From contig CP093831.1 in the NCBI GenBank assembly GCA_033063855.1, positions 1,302,001 through 1,366,000 of the forward strand: DNA of 64,000 nt, in the 5' to 3' direction. Below the pieces are notes generated by a model. The model was not told the DNA's origin. It saw nothing but the letters and a program-made list of their open reading frames with translations, and ran no database searches. The DNA is from Smittia aterrima (Eukaryota; Arthropoda; Insecta; Diptera; Chironomidae). The position numbers and the translations under genes are program-made. This document shows positions 10,466 through 20,394 of the stretch, piece by piece (position 1 is the first letter of the stretch; the number at the start of each line of letters is the position of its first letter).

Positions 10466-11317
10466 CAAATTTAGTTCGGTTGTCTTCGGTTTATTTAGAG
10501 ATTCGATTCTCGTCTGTTAATTTATTCCGGGGACTTAGGAGATTTGAGAAAACTTGAAAGTTTCGAGAGAGAGATTAGATTGACAACACGTCCCCTTGCC
10601 CCGTCCCTTAACATTTAAGTCTGGATAACACTGCTACAAGAACTAATTTTAGAAGAAGAACATTCGAATCTTTTTGGTTTAACCTTGAGCTTCTTCTAGA
10701 TTTCTTGTTTTTTGAACCTTTTTTTCATTTCGAAATTTTACTCTTTTTTGATTGTTAATCATTTAAGTCAATTTTAGTTTGAGAGCAATGATCACAAAAT
10801 AATTTGCTTTCCGCTCATTGACTTTTAAAGCTTCCGATGCCACTTAAACTTCAACTTGTTTGAGTTTTTCTTTGGTTTTAAGTGGTCGAGCATATCGATA
10901 AGCAAATAAATTTTGAAGTTTGTTGTGATTCATCGTCAATCAACAAAAATCTTGTTTCTTCACTGAAGAATCTTCAGAATTGATTACAAAGTTTCGAGTT
11001 AATGAAATCAGAAACTTTCTTGATTGCTCGTGTTTTTTTTATCTGTTGTTAAAAGCTTCCTTAAGAGAATGAGCTCTAATTTATTCTACAAAAAAATATT
11101 CCAAGAATCTTTTACCTGCTTTTGCCTTAAACAAGTTTTGGGTTATCAAACCTATAAAATTATTTTCTCTTTCAACTTAATTTTCACCAATTAGACGTCA
11201 CAGATTGTATCGCTTAGCCGTCTGGCTTGTTTATATTTTCGCAACTCCTCAGTTACAAACCCGAAAACGAAAGAAGTTAAACCAGTTCACGGTTTACTCT
11301 GTTTTTTCTTTTTGTTT
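10466..11317. other. Intergenic between the protease and the DUF1091-like array
   Basis: About 850 bp, AT-rich. It presumably holds upstream regulatory sequence of the protease. No open frame or RNA gene is supported. Confidence 0.4.
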
Positions 11318-11702
11318 TTGATCGCCGTGAGCTTTTGTGCTGACAACGAATATCAAACGATTTTCTTCAAACGACGATGATTATATCTTTTTATCTATAG
11401 GTATTTATTAAATATCTTGAACAAAAGATCTCCGAATTAAATTCATGTAAATTCTGACCTAGAACTTATTTTCCTAAAACATCGAATATATAAAAATGAA
11501 AAAATGAACTGTCGGCGTTCAACCCAAAACTTCGAGAAAACTTTAGAAAATTTCGGGAATTTACATAAAATCAGGAGCTTTCGAATCGCTATTGTGGTCA
11601 GAGGACTAAACTTTTGGTTGGTTTTATGAAAATGGATATCTCATTCTGAGATTGACGAAGATTTCACATCTGATTATCCGTACAGAGATTCATTTTGATA
11701 AA
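11318..11702 (+). pseudogene. DUF1091-like relic at the left end of the array
   Basis: Two islands match the family. At 11340-11380 the frame reads DNEYQTIFFK and then stops. At 11571-11700 it reads GAFESLLWSED, stops, and continues with ENGYLI and a decayed end. The exon order and spacing match a gene whose middle has degraded. It is the oldest-looking copy and marks the left border of the array. Confidence 0.7.
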
Positions 11703-11786
11703 CACAAATAATGATAGATATCCGCTTCAATTAGAAGTTATTTTAGTCGATTTTTAGTTTTTTTTTCACCAAAACTTGAATTTTGA

Positions 11787-11791
11787 TCAGT
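11787..11791 (+). promoter_or_regulatory. TCAGT initiator upstream of array copy 1, conserved through the array
   Basis: TCAGT, the arthropod initiator, lies 20-25 bp before the ATG inside a conserved block (TTTTGATCAGTAAAG). Equivalent sites are at 12647-12651, 14575-14579, 15919-15923, 17157-17161, 18102-18106, 20376-20380 and 21738-21742. No TATA box accompanies them. The truncated copy at 19170 has TCAAT instead. Confidence 0.6.
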
Positions 11792-11813
11792 AAAGTTTTG
11801 ATGCGAAAGCTTC

Positions 11814-12562
11814 ATGATGAAAAAGTTTAAACTTTTCCAAATATTTTGCTGGATTTTGTTCGTTACTAGCAAATTCGTTCCCAAAGACGAGAAATATCAA
11901 ACGATCTACTTCAAAGTCGTCAAATGTTACAACATTTCAGATGTTTACATTTACCCAAACGTTTCATGTTACGCGAAGTCTTTTAATCGATCATTTTCAA
12001 CAGTAACGGCTGAGGTCACATTCAAAAAACCTCTCAAAAATGCTACGGTGAGTTTAGAGAGATTCATTTAAATCATTAAAGCAATAATAAATATTCTAAT
12101 TTAAAGGTTGATATGAAAATATTCTACAAATACGGAAATATCTTTCGAAAGGTAAACATAATTTAAAACGTTTTATTGAAGAACTTAGAAGCGATTTCCT
12201 TGAAGGTTATGGAAACGCCAACAGTAAAAGTATGTGAACTTACTGAAGCTATAGCTAACAACAAATTAGTGGAGCAAGTTGTAGAAATCTTCACAGAAAG
12301 CGCGCCCGGTCTAATTCATCCCTGTCCTTATTACGTAAAGAAAATATTTATAATTCTGTATGGAATTTTTGGAATCAAAACTTCATTTTCTTTCAAGAAC
12401 CTCACATTCAAACATATTTTCATCAAGACAGGAGCATTCAAGGCGGTTTTATGGTCAGGAGACTACAAAATCTTGGTTAACTTCTTTGAACATGGAGAAC
12501 ACTTTGGCACATCGACAACGATTTTCACATTAAATTCTCAGTTAAAAGATTCATTTGGATAA
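11814..12562 (+). CDS. DUF1091-like secreted protein, array copy 1
   Basis: Exons 11814-12047, 12107-12151, 12206-12334 and 12398-12562, all phase 0, give 190 residues. There is a signal peptide of about 20 residues, then KCYNISDVYIYPNVSCYAK, NRSFSTVTAEV, a short exon ending FRK, VCELTEAIANN, the HPCPYY motif and LWSGDYK near the end. The Cys pattern (two early, one mid, one in HPCPY), the SGDY motif and the length match the insect DUF1091 group, which belongs with the MD-2-like and CheA/CheB lipid-recognition proteins; some of those act in gustatory sensilla. Several N-glycosylation sequons are present. Function here is not known. Intron 3 is 63 bp with no in-frame stop, so its retention would add 21 residues without breaking the frame. 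Confidence 0.8.
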
Positions 12563-12665
12563 ACACAATAATTGCAAAAATCCGCTTCAAGTGAACGTCA
12601 ATTTATTCTGTTTTCAGTTTTTTTTTCATCAAAACTTAAATTTTCATCAGTAAAGCGAGAGCTTC

Positions 12666-13420
12666 ATGATGAAAAAGTTTAAACTTTTCCAAATATTTTT
12701 CTGGATTTTGTTCGTTTCTGGCATAAACGTTCCCAAAGACGAGAAATATCAAACGATGTACTTTAAAGTACACCGATGTTACAACATTTCAGATGTTTAC
12801 ATTTTCCCAAACGTTTCATGTTACGCGAAGTCCTTTAATCGATCATTTTCAACAGTAACGGCTGAGCTCACACTTAAAAAACCTCTCAATAATATTACGG
12901 TGAGTTTAGAAAAGATTCATCAATTTCATATCAGTCATTAAAGCAATAAAAAATATTCTAATTTAAAGATTGATACGAAAATGTTGTACAAATACGGAAA
13001 TATCTTTCGAAAGGTAAACATAATTTAAAAACGTTTTAATGAATAACTTAGAAGCGATTTGATTTCTTAAAAGGTTCTTGAAACGCCAACAGTAAAAGTA
13101 TGTGAACTTACTGAAGCTATAGCTAACAACAAATTAGTGGAGCAAGTTGTGGAAATCTTCACAGAAAGCGCGCCCGGTCTAGTTCATCCCTGTCCTTATA
13201 ACGTAAAGAAAATATCTATAGAATTTTTCGAATCAAAACTTCATTTTATTTTAAGAACGTCACATTCAAACATATTCACATCAAGACAGGAGCATTCAAG
13301 GCGATGTTATGGTCAGGAGACTACAAAATCTTGACTAGCTTCTTTGAACATGGAGATCTCATTGGCTCATCGTCAACGATTTTCACAGTAAATTCTCCGT
13401 ACAAAGATTCATTTGGTTAA
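12666..13420 (+). CDS. DUF1091-like secreted protein, array copy 2
   Basis: Exons 12666-12899, 12969-13013, 13074-13202 and 13256-13420; 190 residues, intact. It starts 103 bp after the stop of copy 1. It differs by a His-Arg pair before the first Cys (KVHRCYN) and by CPYN instead of CPYY at the end of exon 3. Its intron 1 keeps the uninterrupted sequence (TTTCATATCAG) at the position where three other copies carry a transposon. Confidence 0.8.
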
Positions 13421-13530
13421 ACACAAAGATTGGAGATATCCGCTGCAATTTAACGTCAATTTATTCTGTTTTTAATATTTTTTTATCAAAACTTAAATTT
13501 TAATCAGTAAAGTTTTGATGCGAAAGCTTC

Positions 13531-13680
13531 ATGATGAAAAAGTTTAAACTTTGCGAATCATTTAATCGATCGTGGTCGCAATCATTTCTGACATTCAAAA
13601 ACCAATGGCTCAACATCAAATTATCAACTCATCAAGATATTAAAGTTATTATATTTATTCTGGAAATTTATCTCCCGTGA
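13531..13680 (+). pseudogene. Internally deleted DUF1091-like exon 1
   Basis: The frame begins exactly like a normal copy (MMKKFKL) but jumps into ESFNRSWSQSF, equivalent to the KSFNRSFS part of exon 1, losing about 48 codons. It then runs through unrelated sequence to a TGA. No exons 2-4 follow before the next gene. The 3' flank is shared with the fragment at 19170. Confidence 0.75.
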
Positions 13681-13768
13681 ATCACGGGCCGTGATTACAA
13701 GTTGCAAGTATTTCAGTTGAAAAATATTAAATTTCTTTCACATCAAGTTTGAAATTCAAAGCCGTGCA

Positions 13769-14489
13769 ATGGAAAAATATAACTTTTTTCATATTTTCCT
13801 TTTTTCCTCATTGTCAATTGTGATCCTTTGTGGTTCTAACGAATATCAAACGATTTACTTCAAAGTCGTCAAATGCAACAACATTTCAGATGTTTACATT
13901 TTCCCAAACATTTCATGTTACGCGAAGTCCTTTAATCGATCATTTTCAACAACATCAGTCGAGGTTTCATTCAAAAAACCTCTCAATAATATTACGGTGA
14001 GTTCTAAGAACTTTTTGCAAATTAATAAAAGCATTTTAATTTTAGCTTGTTATGAAAATGTTGTACAAATACGGGACCATCTATCGTCAAGTAATTTAAC
14101 TTTTTAGCAAAAATTCATTTATATGTGATCGATTTCTTGAAAGGTTATGCAAACCCCCCTTATGAGAGCATGTGACCTTACTGAAGCCATTTCTAACAAC
14201 AAACTTGTAGACCAGATTGCGAAAATTTTGACAGAAAGTGCGCCCGGTTTCATTCATCCATGTCCTTATTATGTAAGTCAATTTTTTCGAAATATTTAAT
14301 TTAAAACTTCATTTTTCTTTCTAGAACGTCACGTTCAAACATATTTACATCAAGTCAGAAGCGTTCCAGGCGATGTTATGGTCAGGCGACTACAAGATTT
14401 TTGTCGATATCTTTGAAAACCGAGATCACATACTGTCAACAACAACGATTATCACAGTAAACTCTCCTTACAAAGATTCATTTGGATGA
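13769..14489 (+). CDS. DUF1091-like secreted protein, array copy 3 (MEK-type)
   Basis: Exons 13769-13996, 14046-14090, 14144-14272 and 14325-14489; 188 residues, intact. The leader differs from other copies (MEKYNFFHIFLFSSLSIVIL) and lacks the PKDEKY segment, going straight to GSNEYQTIYFK. Other divergent residues are in VMQTPLMRACDL, in the change LYKYGTIYRQ and in DHILSTTTIIT. The upstream region lacks the TCAGT block shared by the other copies, so it may be expressed differently. Its sister is the broken copy 9. Confidence 0.8.
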
Positions 14490-14593
14490 ACACAAAGATT
14501 GGAGATATCCGCTGCAATTGAACGTCAATTTGTTATGTTTTCAGTTTTATTTTTCGTCAAAACTTACATTTAGATCAGTAAAGCGAAAGCTTC

Positions 14594-15842
14594 ATGATGA
14601 AAAAGTTTAGATTTATTCAAATATTTTGCTGGATTTTGTTCGTTTCTAGCAAAATCGTTCTCAAAGACGAGAAATATCAAACGATCTACTTCAAAGTCAA
14701 CCGATGTTACAACATTTCAGATGTTTACATTTTCCCAAACGTTTCATGTTACGCGAAGTCCTTTAATCGATCATTTTCAACAACGACGGCTGAAATCACA
14801 TTCAAAAAACCTCTCAATAATATTACGGTGAGTTAAGAGAGGTTCAATTATTTATTTCATATACACTCTAACCTCTTTGAGTGTTTATTTCCCACAAGTG
14901 TCCACTTCCAGGTGTAGCCATCGAACCTCTCATAAGTAGCCAGACGGAAAAATTTGGCCAAATCAAAAGTTAGCTTTGTTAACATTAACCTTGTGAAAAA
15001 AATCGTTCTAAAGTCGGAAAATAAGCAGAAAACTCACAAGTTTTAAACGTTGAGTCAAAAAAGAGAATTTATTGATGGGTTGGTGACTGAAGAAAGTAGC
15101 AGAAAACTAAGGAAAAGATTTGATGATGAATAAAGGTGTTAATGGGAAAATTTTTGAAACACAATTATGGGATTTTGAATGAATATAAGCAGAACCTCAA
15201 TCCCGAACGCAAGCGAAGCTTTCAACTAACAACTAATTAATAAATATTTGAGCATTTACTTTAAGTCTTAAAATCTAGAAAAACTCTCACAAGTGCCCAC
15301 CTCCAGGTGTGTCCACTTCAAGGCCTGGCTTTTAGGTGGACACTTTAGGGAGGTTAGAGTGTAAATCACTAAAGCAATAATTATTCTTATTTGAAGATGG
15401 ATTTGAAAATATTGTACAAATATGGAACTATCTATCGAAAGGTAAACATAATTAAAAACCTTATAATGAAGAACTTCTAAGTGATTTCCTAAAAGGTTCT
15501 TGAAACGCCAACAGTAAAAGCTTGTGAACTTACTGAAGCTATAGCTAACAACAAATTAGTGGAGCAACTTGTGGATATCTTCACAGAAAGCGCGCCCGGT
15601 CTAATTCATCCTTGTCCATATTACGTAAAGAAAATGTTTATGGATTTTTTCGAATCAAAACTTCATTTTCTTTTAAGAACCTCACATTCAAACATATTTT
15701 CATCAAGCCAGGAGCATTCAAGGCGTTGTTATGGTCAGGAGACTACAAATTCTAGCTTAGCTTCTCTGAACATGGAAATCTTATTGGCTCATCGACAACG
15801 ATTTTCACAGTAAATTCTCCGTTAAAAGATTCATTTGGATAA
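14594..15842 (+). pseudogene. DUF1091-like array copy 4, nonsense codon in exon 4
   Basis: Exons 14594-14827, 15397-15441, 15496-15624 and 15678-15842 keep full length and splice sites. At 15753-15755 a TAG replaces the Leu codon (TTG) that other copies have in YKFLLSFF. The predicted product stops after 161 of 190 residues, losing the last strand region. The frame after the stop is otherwise intact to the normal TAA, so the lesion is recent or is a sequencing error. Intron 1 carries a 498-bp transposon. Confidence 0.75.
14864..15361. mobile_element. TA-flanked inverted-repeat element, 498 bp, in intron 1 of copy 4
   Basis: The ends are inverted repeats (CACTCTAACCTC and GAGGTTAGAGTG) flanked by TA on both sides, as made by Tc1/mariner/pogo-type transposases. 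Further inside, GTGTCCAC recurs in inverted form. The interior encodes a decayed frame reading LSQKREFIDGLVTEESSRK, which looks like a pogo/Tigger N-terminal helix-turn-helix but has stops. It is non-autonomous. Confidence 0.75.
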
Positions 15843-15937
15843 ACACAAAGATTGGAGATATCCGCTGCAATTGAATGTCAATGTATTCTGTTTTTTTTCA
15901 TCAAAACTTAAATTTTGATCAGTAAAGCGAAAGCTTC

Positions 15938-17072
15938 ATGATGAAAAAGTTTAAATTTTTCCAAATATTTTGCTGGATTTTGTTCGTTTCTAGCAAAATC
16001 GTTCCCAAAGACGAGAAATATCAAACGCTTAACTTCAAAGTCGTCAAATGTAACAACATTTCAGATGTTTACATTTTCCCAAACATTTCATGTTACGCGA
16101 AGTCTTTTAATCGATCATTATCAACAATAACGGCTCAGGTCACATTCAAAAAACCTCTCAGTAATATTACGGTGAGTTTAGAGAGATTTAATAATTTCAT
16201 TCAAATCGTTAAAGCAATAAACAAGTGGCAGTAGCAGTTCGTACTAAACTTACTGGAGGGTTTTTCATCCGTCGGACTGATTACAGGGGGTTGAGCTTTA
16301 CAATTGGCGCTGGCAAGAAGAATCTTGTGAACAATTCTCAGCGAAAATGTGCATCCGTTTTTGAGAAAGCTCATTTCAAAACTAAAAATGACTTTTTGTA
16401 TGGAGATTCCTGGTGTTGGGCCCGTGGGCCCGATCCTGATGAGCTAGCCAAAAACTCTCAAAAGTATTAAAATTCTCTATCGACTGGCAAAGACATTAAT
16501 TCGCTAACTCATTGCGTTCGCGAGTTATCTCAATCACGGACCACGAACAAAGCGGCCACTAAAGTGTGTTCCATCTTTCGGATGAAAAACCCTAAAAATA
16601 TTCTAATTTAAAGGTTGATATGAAAATGTTCTACAAATATGGAACTATCTTTCGAAAGGTAAACATAATTTGAAAACGTTTCAATGAAGAACTTCTAAGC
16701 GATTTATCAAAAGGTTCTTGAAACGCCAACAGTAAAACTATGTGAGCTTGCTGAAGCTATAGCTAACAACAAATTAGTGGAGCAAATTGTGGATATCTTT
16801 ACAGAAAGCGCACCCGGTCTAATTCATCCTTGTCCTTATTACGTAAAGAAAATCTCTATAATTCTCAATGGAATTTTTCGAATCAAAGTTTCATTTTTTT
16901 TTTCAAGAACTTCACATTCAAACATATTTACATCAAGCCAGGAGCATTCAAGGCGATGTTATGGTCAGGAGACTACAAATTCTTGAATACCATCTTTGAA
17001 AATGGAGATCTCATTGCCACATCGACAACGATTTTTACAGTAAATTCACCGCTAAAAGATTCATATGGATAA
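15938..17072 (+). CDS. DUF1091-like secreted protein, array copy 5
   Basis: Exons 15938-16171, 16614-16658, 16714-16842 and 16908-17072; 190 residues, intact. Intron 1 is enlarged to 442 bp by an insertion (see 16222-16593). Distinct residues are QTLNFKVVKCNN in exon 1, CELAEAIANN in exon 3, and NTIFENGDLIATS with a DSYG end in exon 4. Confidence 0.8.
16222..16593. mobile_element. Insertion of about 370 bp in intron 1 of copy 5
   Basis: Other copies read directly from AAAGCAATAAA to AAATATTCTAATTT; here about 370 bp of unrelated sequence intervenes. It contains an exact 15-bp inverted pair, AGGGTTTTTCATCCG at 16257-16271 and its complement at 16579-16593, the right one at the very edge. The left 35 bp outside the pair are unexplained. 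The element type is not determined. Confidence 0.6.
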
Positions 17073-17178
17073 ACACAAAGATTGCAGAAATCCGTTCCAA
17101 TTGTATGTCAATTTGTTTTGTTTTCAGTTTTTTTCTCATCGAAACTAAAATTTTGATCAGTAAAGCGAAAGCTTCATT

Positions 17179-18026
17179 ATGAAAAAGTTTAAATTTTTCC
17201 AAATATTTTGCTGGATTTTGTTCGTTTCTAGCAAATTCATTCCCAAAGACGAGAAATATCATACGATCTACTTCAAAGTCGTCAAATGTTACAACATTTC
17301 AGATGTTTACGTTTTCCCAAACATTTCATGTTACGCGAAGTCCTTTAATCGATCATTTTCAACTATAACGGCTGAGGTCACATTCAAAAAACCTCTCAAT
17401 AATATTACGGTGAGTTTAGAGAGATTCATTAATTTCACATACACTCTAACCTCCCTGAGTGTCCACTTCCCACCTCCAGGTGTGTCCACTTCAAGGCCTG
17501 GCTTTTAGGTGGAGACTTTAGGGAGGTTAGAGTGTAAATAATTACAGTAATAGAAAATATTCAAATTTAAAGATGGAAATGAAAACGATGTACAAATATG
17601 GAACTATCTTTCGAAAGGTAAACATAATTTAAAAACATAATTTTAAATGAAGAACTTCTAAGCAATTTTTCAAAAGGTTCTTGAAACGCCAACAGTAAAA
17701 CTATGTGAGCTTGCTGAAGCTATAGCTAACAACAGATTAGTGGAGCAACTTATGGATATTCTAACAGAAAGTGCGCCCGGTTTCATTCATCCTTGTCCTT
17801 ATTACGTAAAGAAAATCTCTATATCTTGGAATTTTTCGAATCAAAACTTCATTTTTTCAAGGACGTCGCATTCAAACATATTTACATCAAGCCAGGAGCA
17901 TTCAAGGCGATGTTATGGTCAGGAGACTACAAATTCTTGCTTAGCTTCTTTGAACATGGAAATCTCATTGGCTCATCGGCAACGATTTTCACAGTAAATT
18001 CTCCGCTAAAAGATTCATTTGGATAA
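17179..18026 (+). CDS. DUF1091-like secreted protein, array copy 6
   Basis: Exons 17179-17409, 17573-17617, 17677-17805 and 17862-18026; 189 residues, intact. The doubled ATG of other copies is a single one here (ATTATG). Exon 2 begins MEMKTMYKYG. Exon 4 begins DVAFKH where others have NVTFKH or NLTFKH, removing one glycosylation site. Intron 1 holds the 93-bp short form of the TA-flanked element. Confidence 0.8.
17442..17534. mobile_element. TA-flanked inverted-repeat element, 93-bp short form, in intron 1 of copy 6
   Basis: It has the same ends as the 498-bp element (CACTCTAACCTCCCTGAG on the left, its complement on the right) and TA flanks, but the interior is missing. It lies at the same intron position as in copies 4 and 10. 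Confidence 0.8.
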
Positions 18027-18123
18027 ACACAAAGATTGGAGATATCCGCTGCAATTGAACGTCAATTTGTTCTGTTTTTTTCCTCAAAACTTAAATTTTG
18101 ATCAGTAAAGTTTTGAAAGCTTC

Positions 18124-19055
18124 ATGATGAAAAAGTTTAAACTTATTCAAATATTTTGCTGGATTTTGTTCGTTTCTGGCATAAATGTTCCCAAAGACGA
18201 GAAATATCAAACGATCTACTTCAAAGTCACCAAATGTTACAACATTTCAGATGTTTACATTTTCCCAAACATTTCATGTTACGCGAAGTCCTTTAATCGA
18301 TCATTTTCCACAGTAACTGCTGAGGTCACATTTAAAAAACCTCTCAATAATATTACGGTGAGTTTAGAGAGATTCATTAATTTCATTTAAATCGTTACAG
18401 CAATAAAAAATATTTTAGAGTGAGTGGAAATATTCGCCGTAGATAATATTCGCTAATTAAACCGTAGATAGAACACCAAACATACGATCTATGGCTTAAT
18501 TAGCCGTATTAAAATTGTGATCCACTTAAGCACAATCGGCTTTGTTGCGAATATTATTTACGGCGAATAACCCCACTCACTCTTATTTATAGATTGATAT
18601 GAAAATGTTGTACAAATACGGAACTATCTTTCGAAAGGTAAACATAATTTAAAAACGTTCTATTGAAAAACTTCTAAGCGATTTCGCAAAAGGTTCTTGG
18701 AACGCCAACAGTAAAAGCTTGTGAACTTTCTGAAGCTATAGCTAACAACAATTTAGTGGAGCAAATTGTGGATATCGTTACAGAAAGTGCGCCCCGTTTA
18801 ATTCATCCTTGTCCTTATTACGTAAAGAATATATCTAATATATCTAATCTTTAAGGAATTTTTTGAATTAAAATTTTATTTTCTTTCAAGAACGTCACAT
18901 TCAAACATATTTACATCAAGCCAGGAGCATTCAAGGCGATGTTATGGTCAGGAGACTACAAATTCTTGCTTAGCTTCTTTGAACATGGAGAACTCATTGT
19001 CTCATCGTCAACAATTTTCACAGTAAATTCTCCGTACAAAGATTCATTTGGATAA
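18124..19055 (+). CDS. DUF1091-like secreted protein, array copy 7
   Basis: Exons 18124-18357, 18593-18637, 18693-18821 and 18891-19055; 190 residues, intact. Exon 3 has PRLIHPCPYY where others have PGLIHPCPYY, and VLGTPTVKAC. Intron 1 carries a 165-bp palindromic element whose right flank abuts the splice acceptor (TTATTTATAG), leaving only 10 bp of original intron before exon 2. Confidence 0.8.
18418..18582. mobile_element. Palindromic MITE, 165 bp, TTA target duplication
   Basis: Long imperfect inverted arms: GAGTGAGTGG with TATTCGCCGTA on the left, complemented by TACGGCGAATA and CCACTCACTC on the right. TTA is present directly outside both ends (18415-18417 and 18583-18585). A 3-bp TTA duplication fits PIF/Harbinger-type MITEs. 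Confidence 0.75.
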
Positions 19056-19169
19056 ACACAAAGATTGACGATATCCGCTGCAATTGAACGTAAATTTGTT
19101 TTGTTTTCATTTTTTTTTTCTCAAATTGAACTTAAATTTTGATCAATAAAGTTTTGATGCGAAAGCTTC

Positions 19170-19418
19170 ATGATGAAAAAGTTTAAACTTTTCCAAATAT
19201 TTTGCTGGATTTTGTTCGTTTCTAGCAAAAACGTTTCCAGAGACGAGAAATATCAAACGCTCTACTTTAAACTCGTTCGATGTTACAACATTTCAGATGT
19301 TTACATTTTCCCAAACATTTCATGTTACGCGAAGTCCTTTAACCGATCATTTTCAACAGTTACGGCTGATTTCACATTCAAAAAACCATGGCTCAACAAC
19401 AAATTATCAATTTCATAG
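19170..19418 (+). pseudogene. DUF1091-like array copy 8, exon 1 only
   Basis: A nearly complete exon 1 (MMKKFKLFQIFCWILFV through the FTFKKP region) breaks off into sequence ending in a stop after LNNKLSIS. There is no exon 1 donor and no exons 2-4 before the next copy. Its 3' flank matches that of the fragment at 13531, so both derive from one truncated ancestor. Its initiator is TCAAT instead of TCAGT. Confidence 0.75.
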
Positions 19419-19548
19419 AGATTAAAGTTATTACTTTTATTTTTTTTAAAACTTTGGTTTCAGGAAGAAATATTTTACAAGTTGCAGGCATTTAAGTTAA
19501 AAAATATTAAATTTCTTACACACCAAGTTGGAAATTCAAAGCCGTGCA

Positions 19549-20285
19549 ATGGAGAAAAATAATTTTCTTCATATTTTCCTTTTTTTCTCATTGTCAATTG
19601 TGATCTTTTGTGGTTCAAACGAATATCAAACGATTTACTTCAAAGTTCACCGATGTTACAACATTTCAGATGTTTACATTTTCCCAAACATTTCATGTTA
19701 CGCGAAGTCCTTTAATCGATCATTTTCAACAAACTGCGAAAAAACCTTTTCTCAAAAATATTACGGTGAGTTTAGAAAGATCCATTATTTTGATTTCAAT
19801 TATTAAAGCAATAAAAAATGTTCTAATTTAAAGATTGATATGAAAATGTACAAATACGTGAATATCTATCGAAAGGTAAACATAATTTAAAACGTTTTAA
19901 TGAATAACTTATAAGTGATTTCCCAAAAGGTTCTTGAATCGCCAACAGTAAAAGTATGCGAACTTTCTGAAGCTATAGCTAACAACAAATTAGTGGAGCA
20001 AATTGTGGACATCTTCACAGAAAGCGCCCCCGGTCTCTTTCATCTCTGTCCTTATTACGTAAAGAAAATATTTATTGAATTTTTCGAATCAAAACTTCAT
20101 AACTTCATTTATATTTCAAGAACGTCCCATTCAAACATTTGTACATCAAGACAGGAGCATTCAAATCGATGTTATGGTCAGGAGACTACAAATTCTTGCT
20201 TAGCTTTTTTGAAAATGGAGATCTCATTGCCACATCGACAACAATTTTCACAGTAAATTCTTCGTTAAAAGATTCATATGGATAA
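19549..20285 (+). pseudogene. DUF1091-like array copy 9 (MEK-type), frameshifted in exon 1
   Basis: Candidate exons are 19549-19765, 19834-19875, 19930-20058 and 20121-20285. Compared with its sister copy 3, exon 1 has a net loss of 11 bases near 19729-19755, so the reading frame is shifted. Splicing at the normal donor then meets TGA at the second codon of exon 2, for a product of about 73 residues. Exon 2 also lacks one codon. Exons 3 and 4 remain open and close to consensus (HLCPYY in place of HPCPYY). Confidence 0.75.
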
Positions 20286-20394
20286 ACACAAAGATTGGAG
20301 ATATCCGCTGCAATTGAACGTCAATTTGTTTTGTTTGTTTTTGTCAAAAATTTTGACTCAAAACTTAAATTTTGATCAGTAAAGCGAAAGCTTC

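Larger units (their letters stand above)
13531..15842 (+). repeat. Duplicated three-gene block, unit A
   Basis: The order is a truncated MMKKF-type fragment, an MEK-type gene, and an MMKKF-type gene with the TA-flanked element in intron 1. The same order and flanks occur at 19170-21655, so the block was copied as a unit. Confidence 0.75.

Noticed and set aside
12176..12562. Single-exon gene reading through intron 3 of array copy 1
   Set aside because: The start would lack a signal peptide, and the other copies show conserved splice sites that remove this segment; kept only as a possible intron-retention form.
16225..16470. 81-codon open frame within intron 1 of array copy 5
   Set aside because: It lies inside the inserted element and shows no domain; it is treated as part of the insertion.
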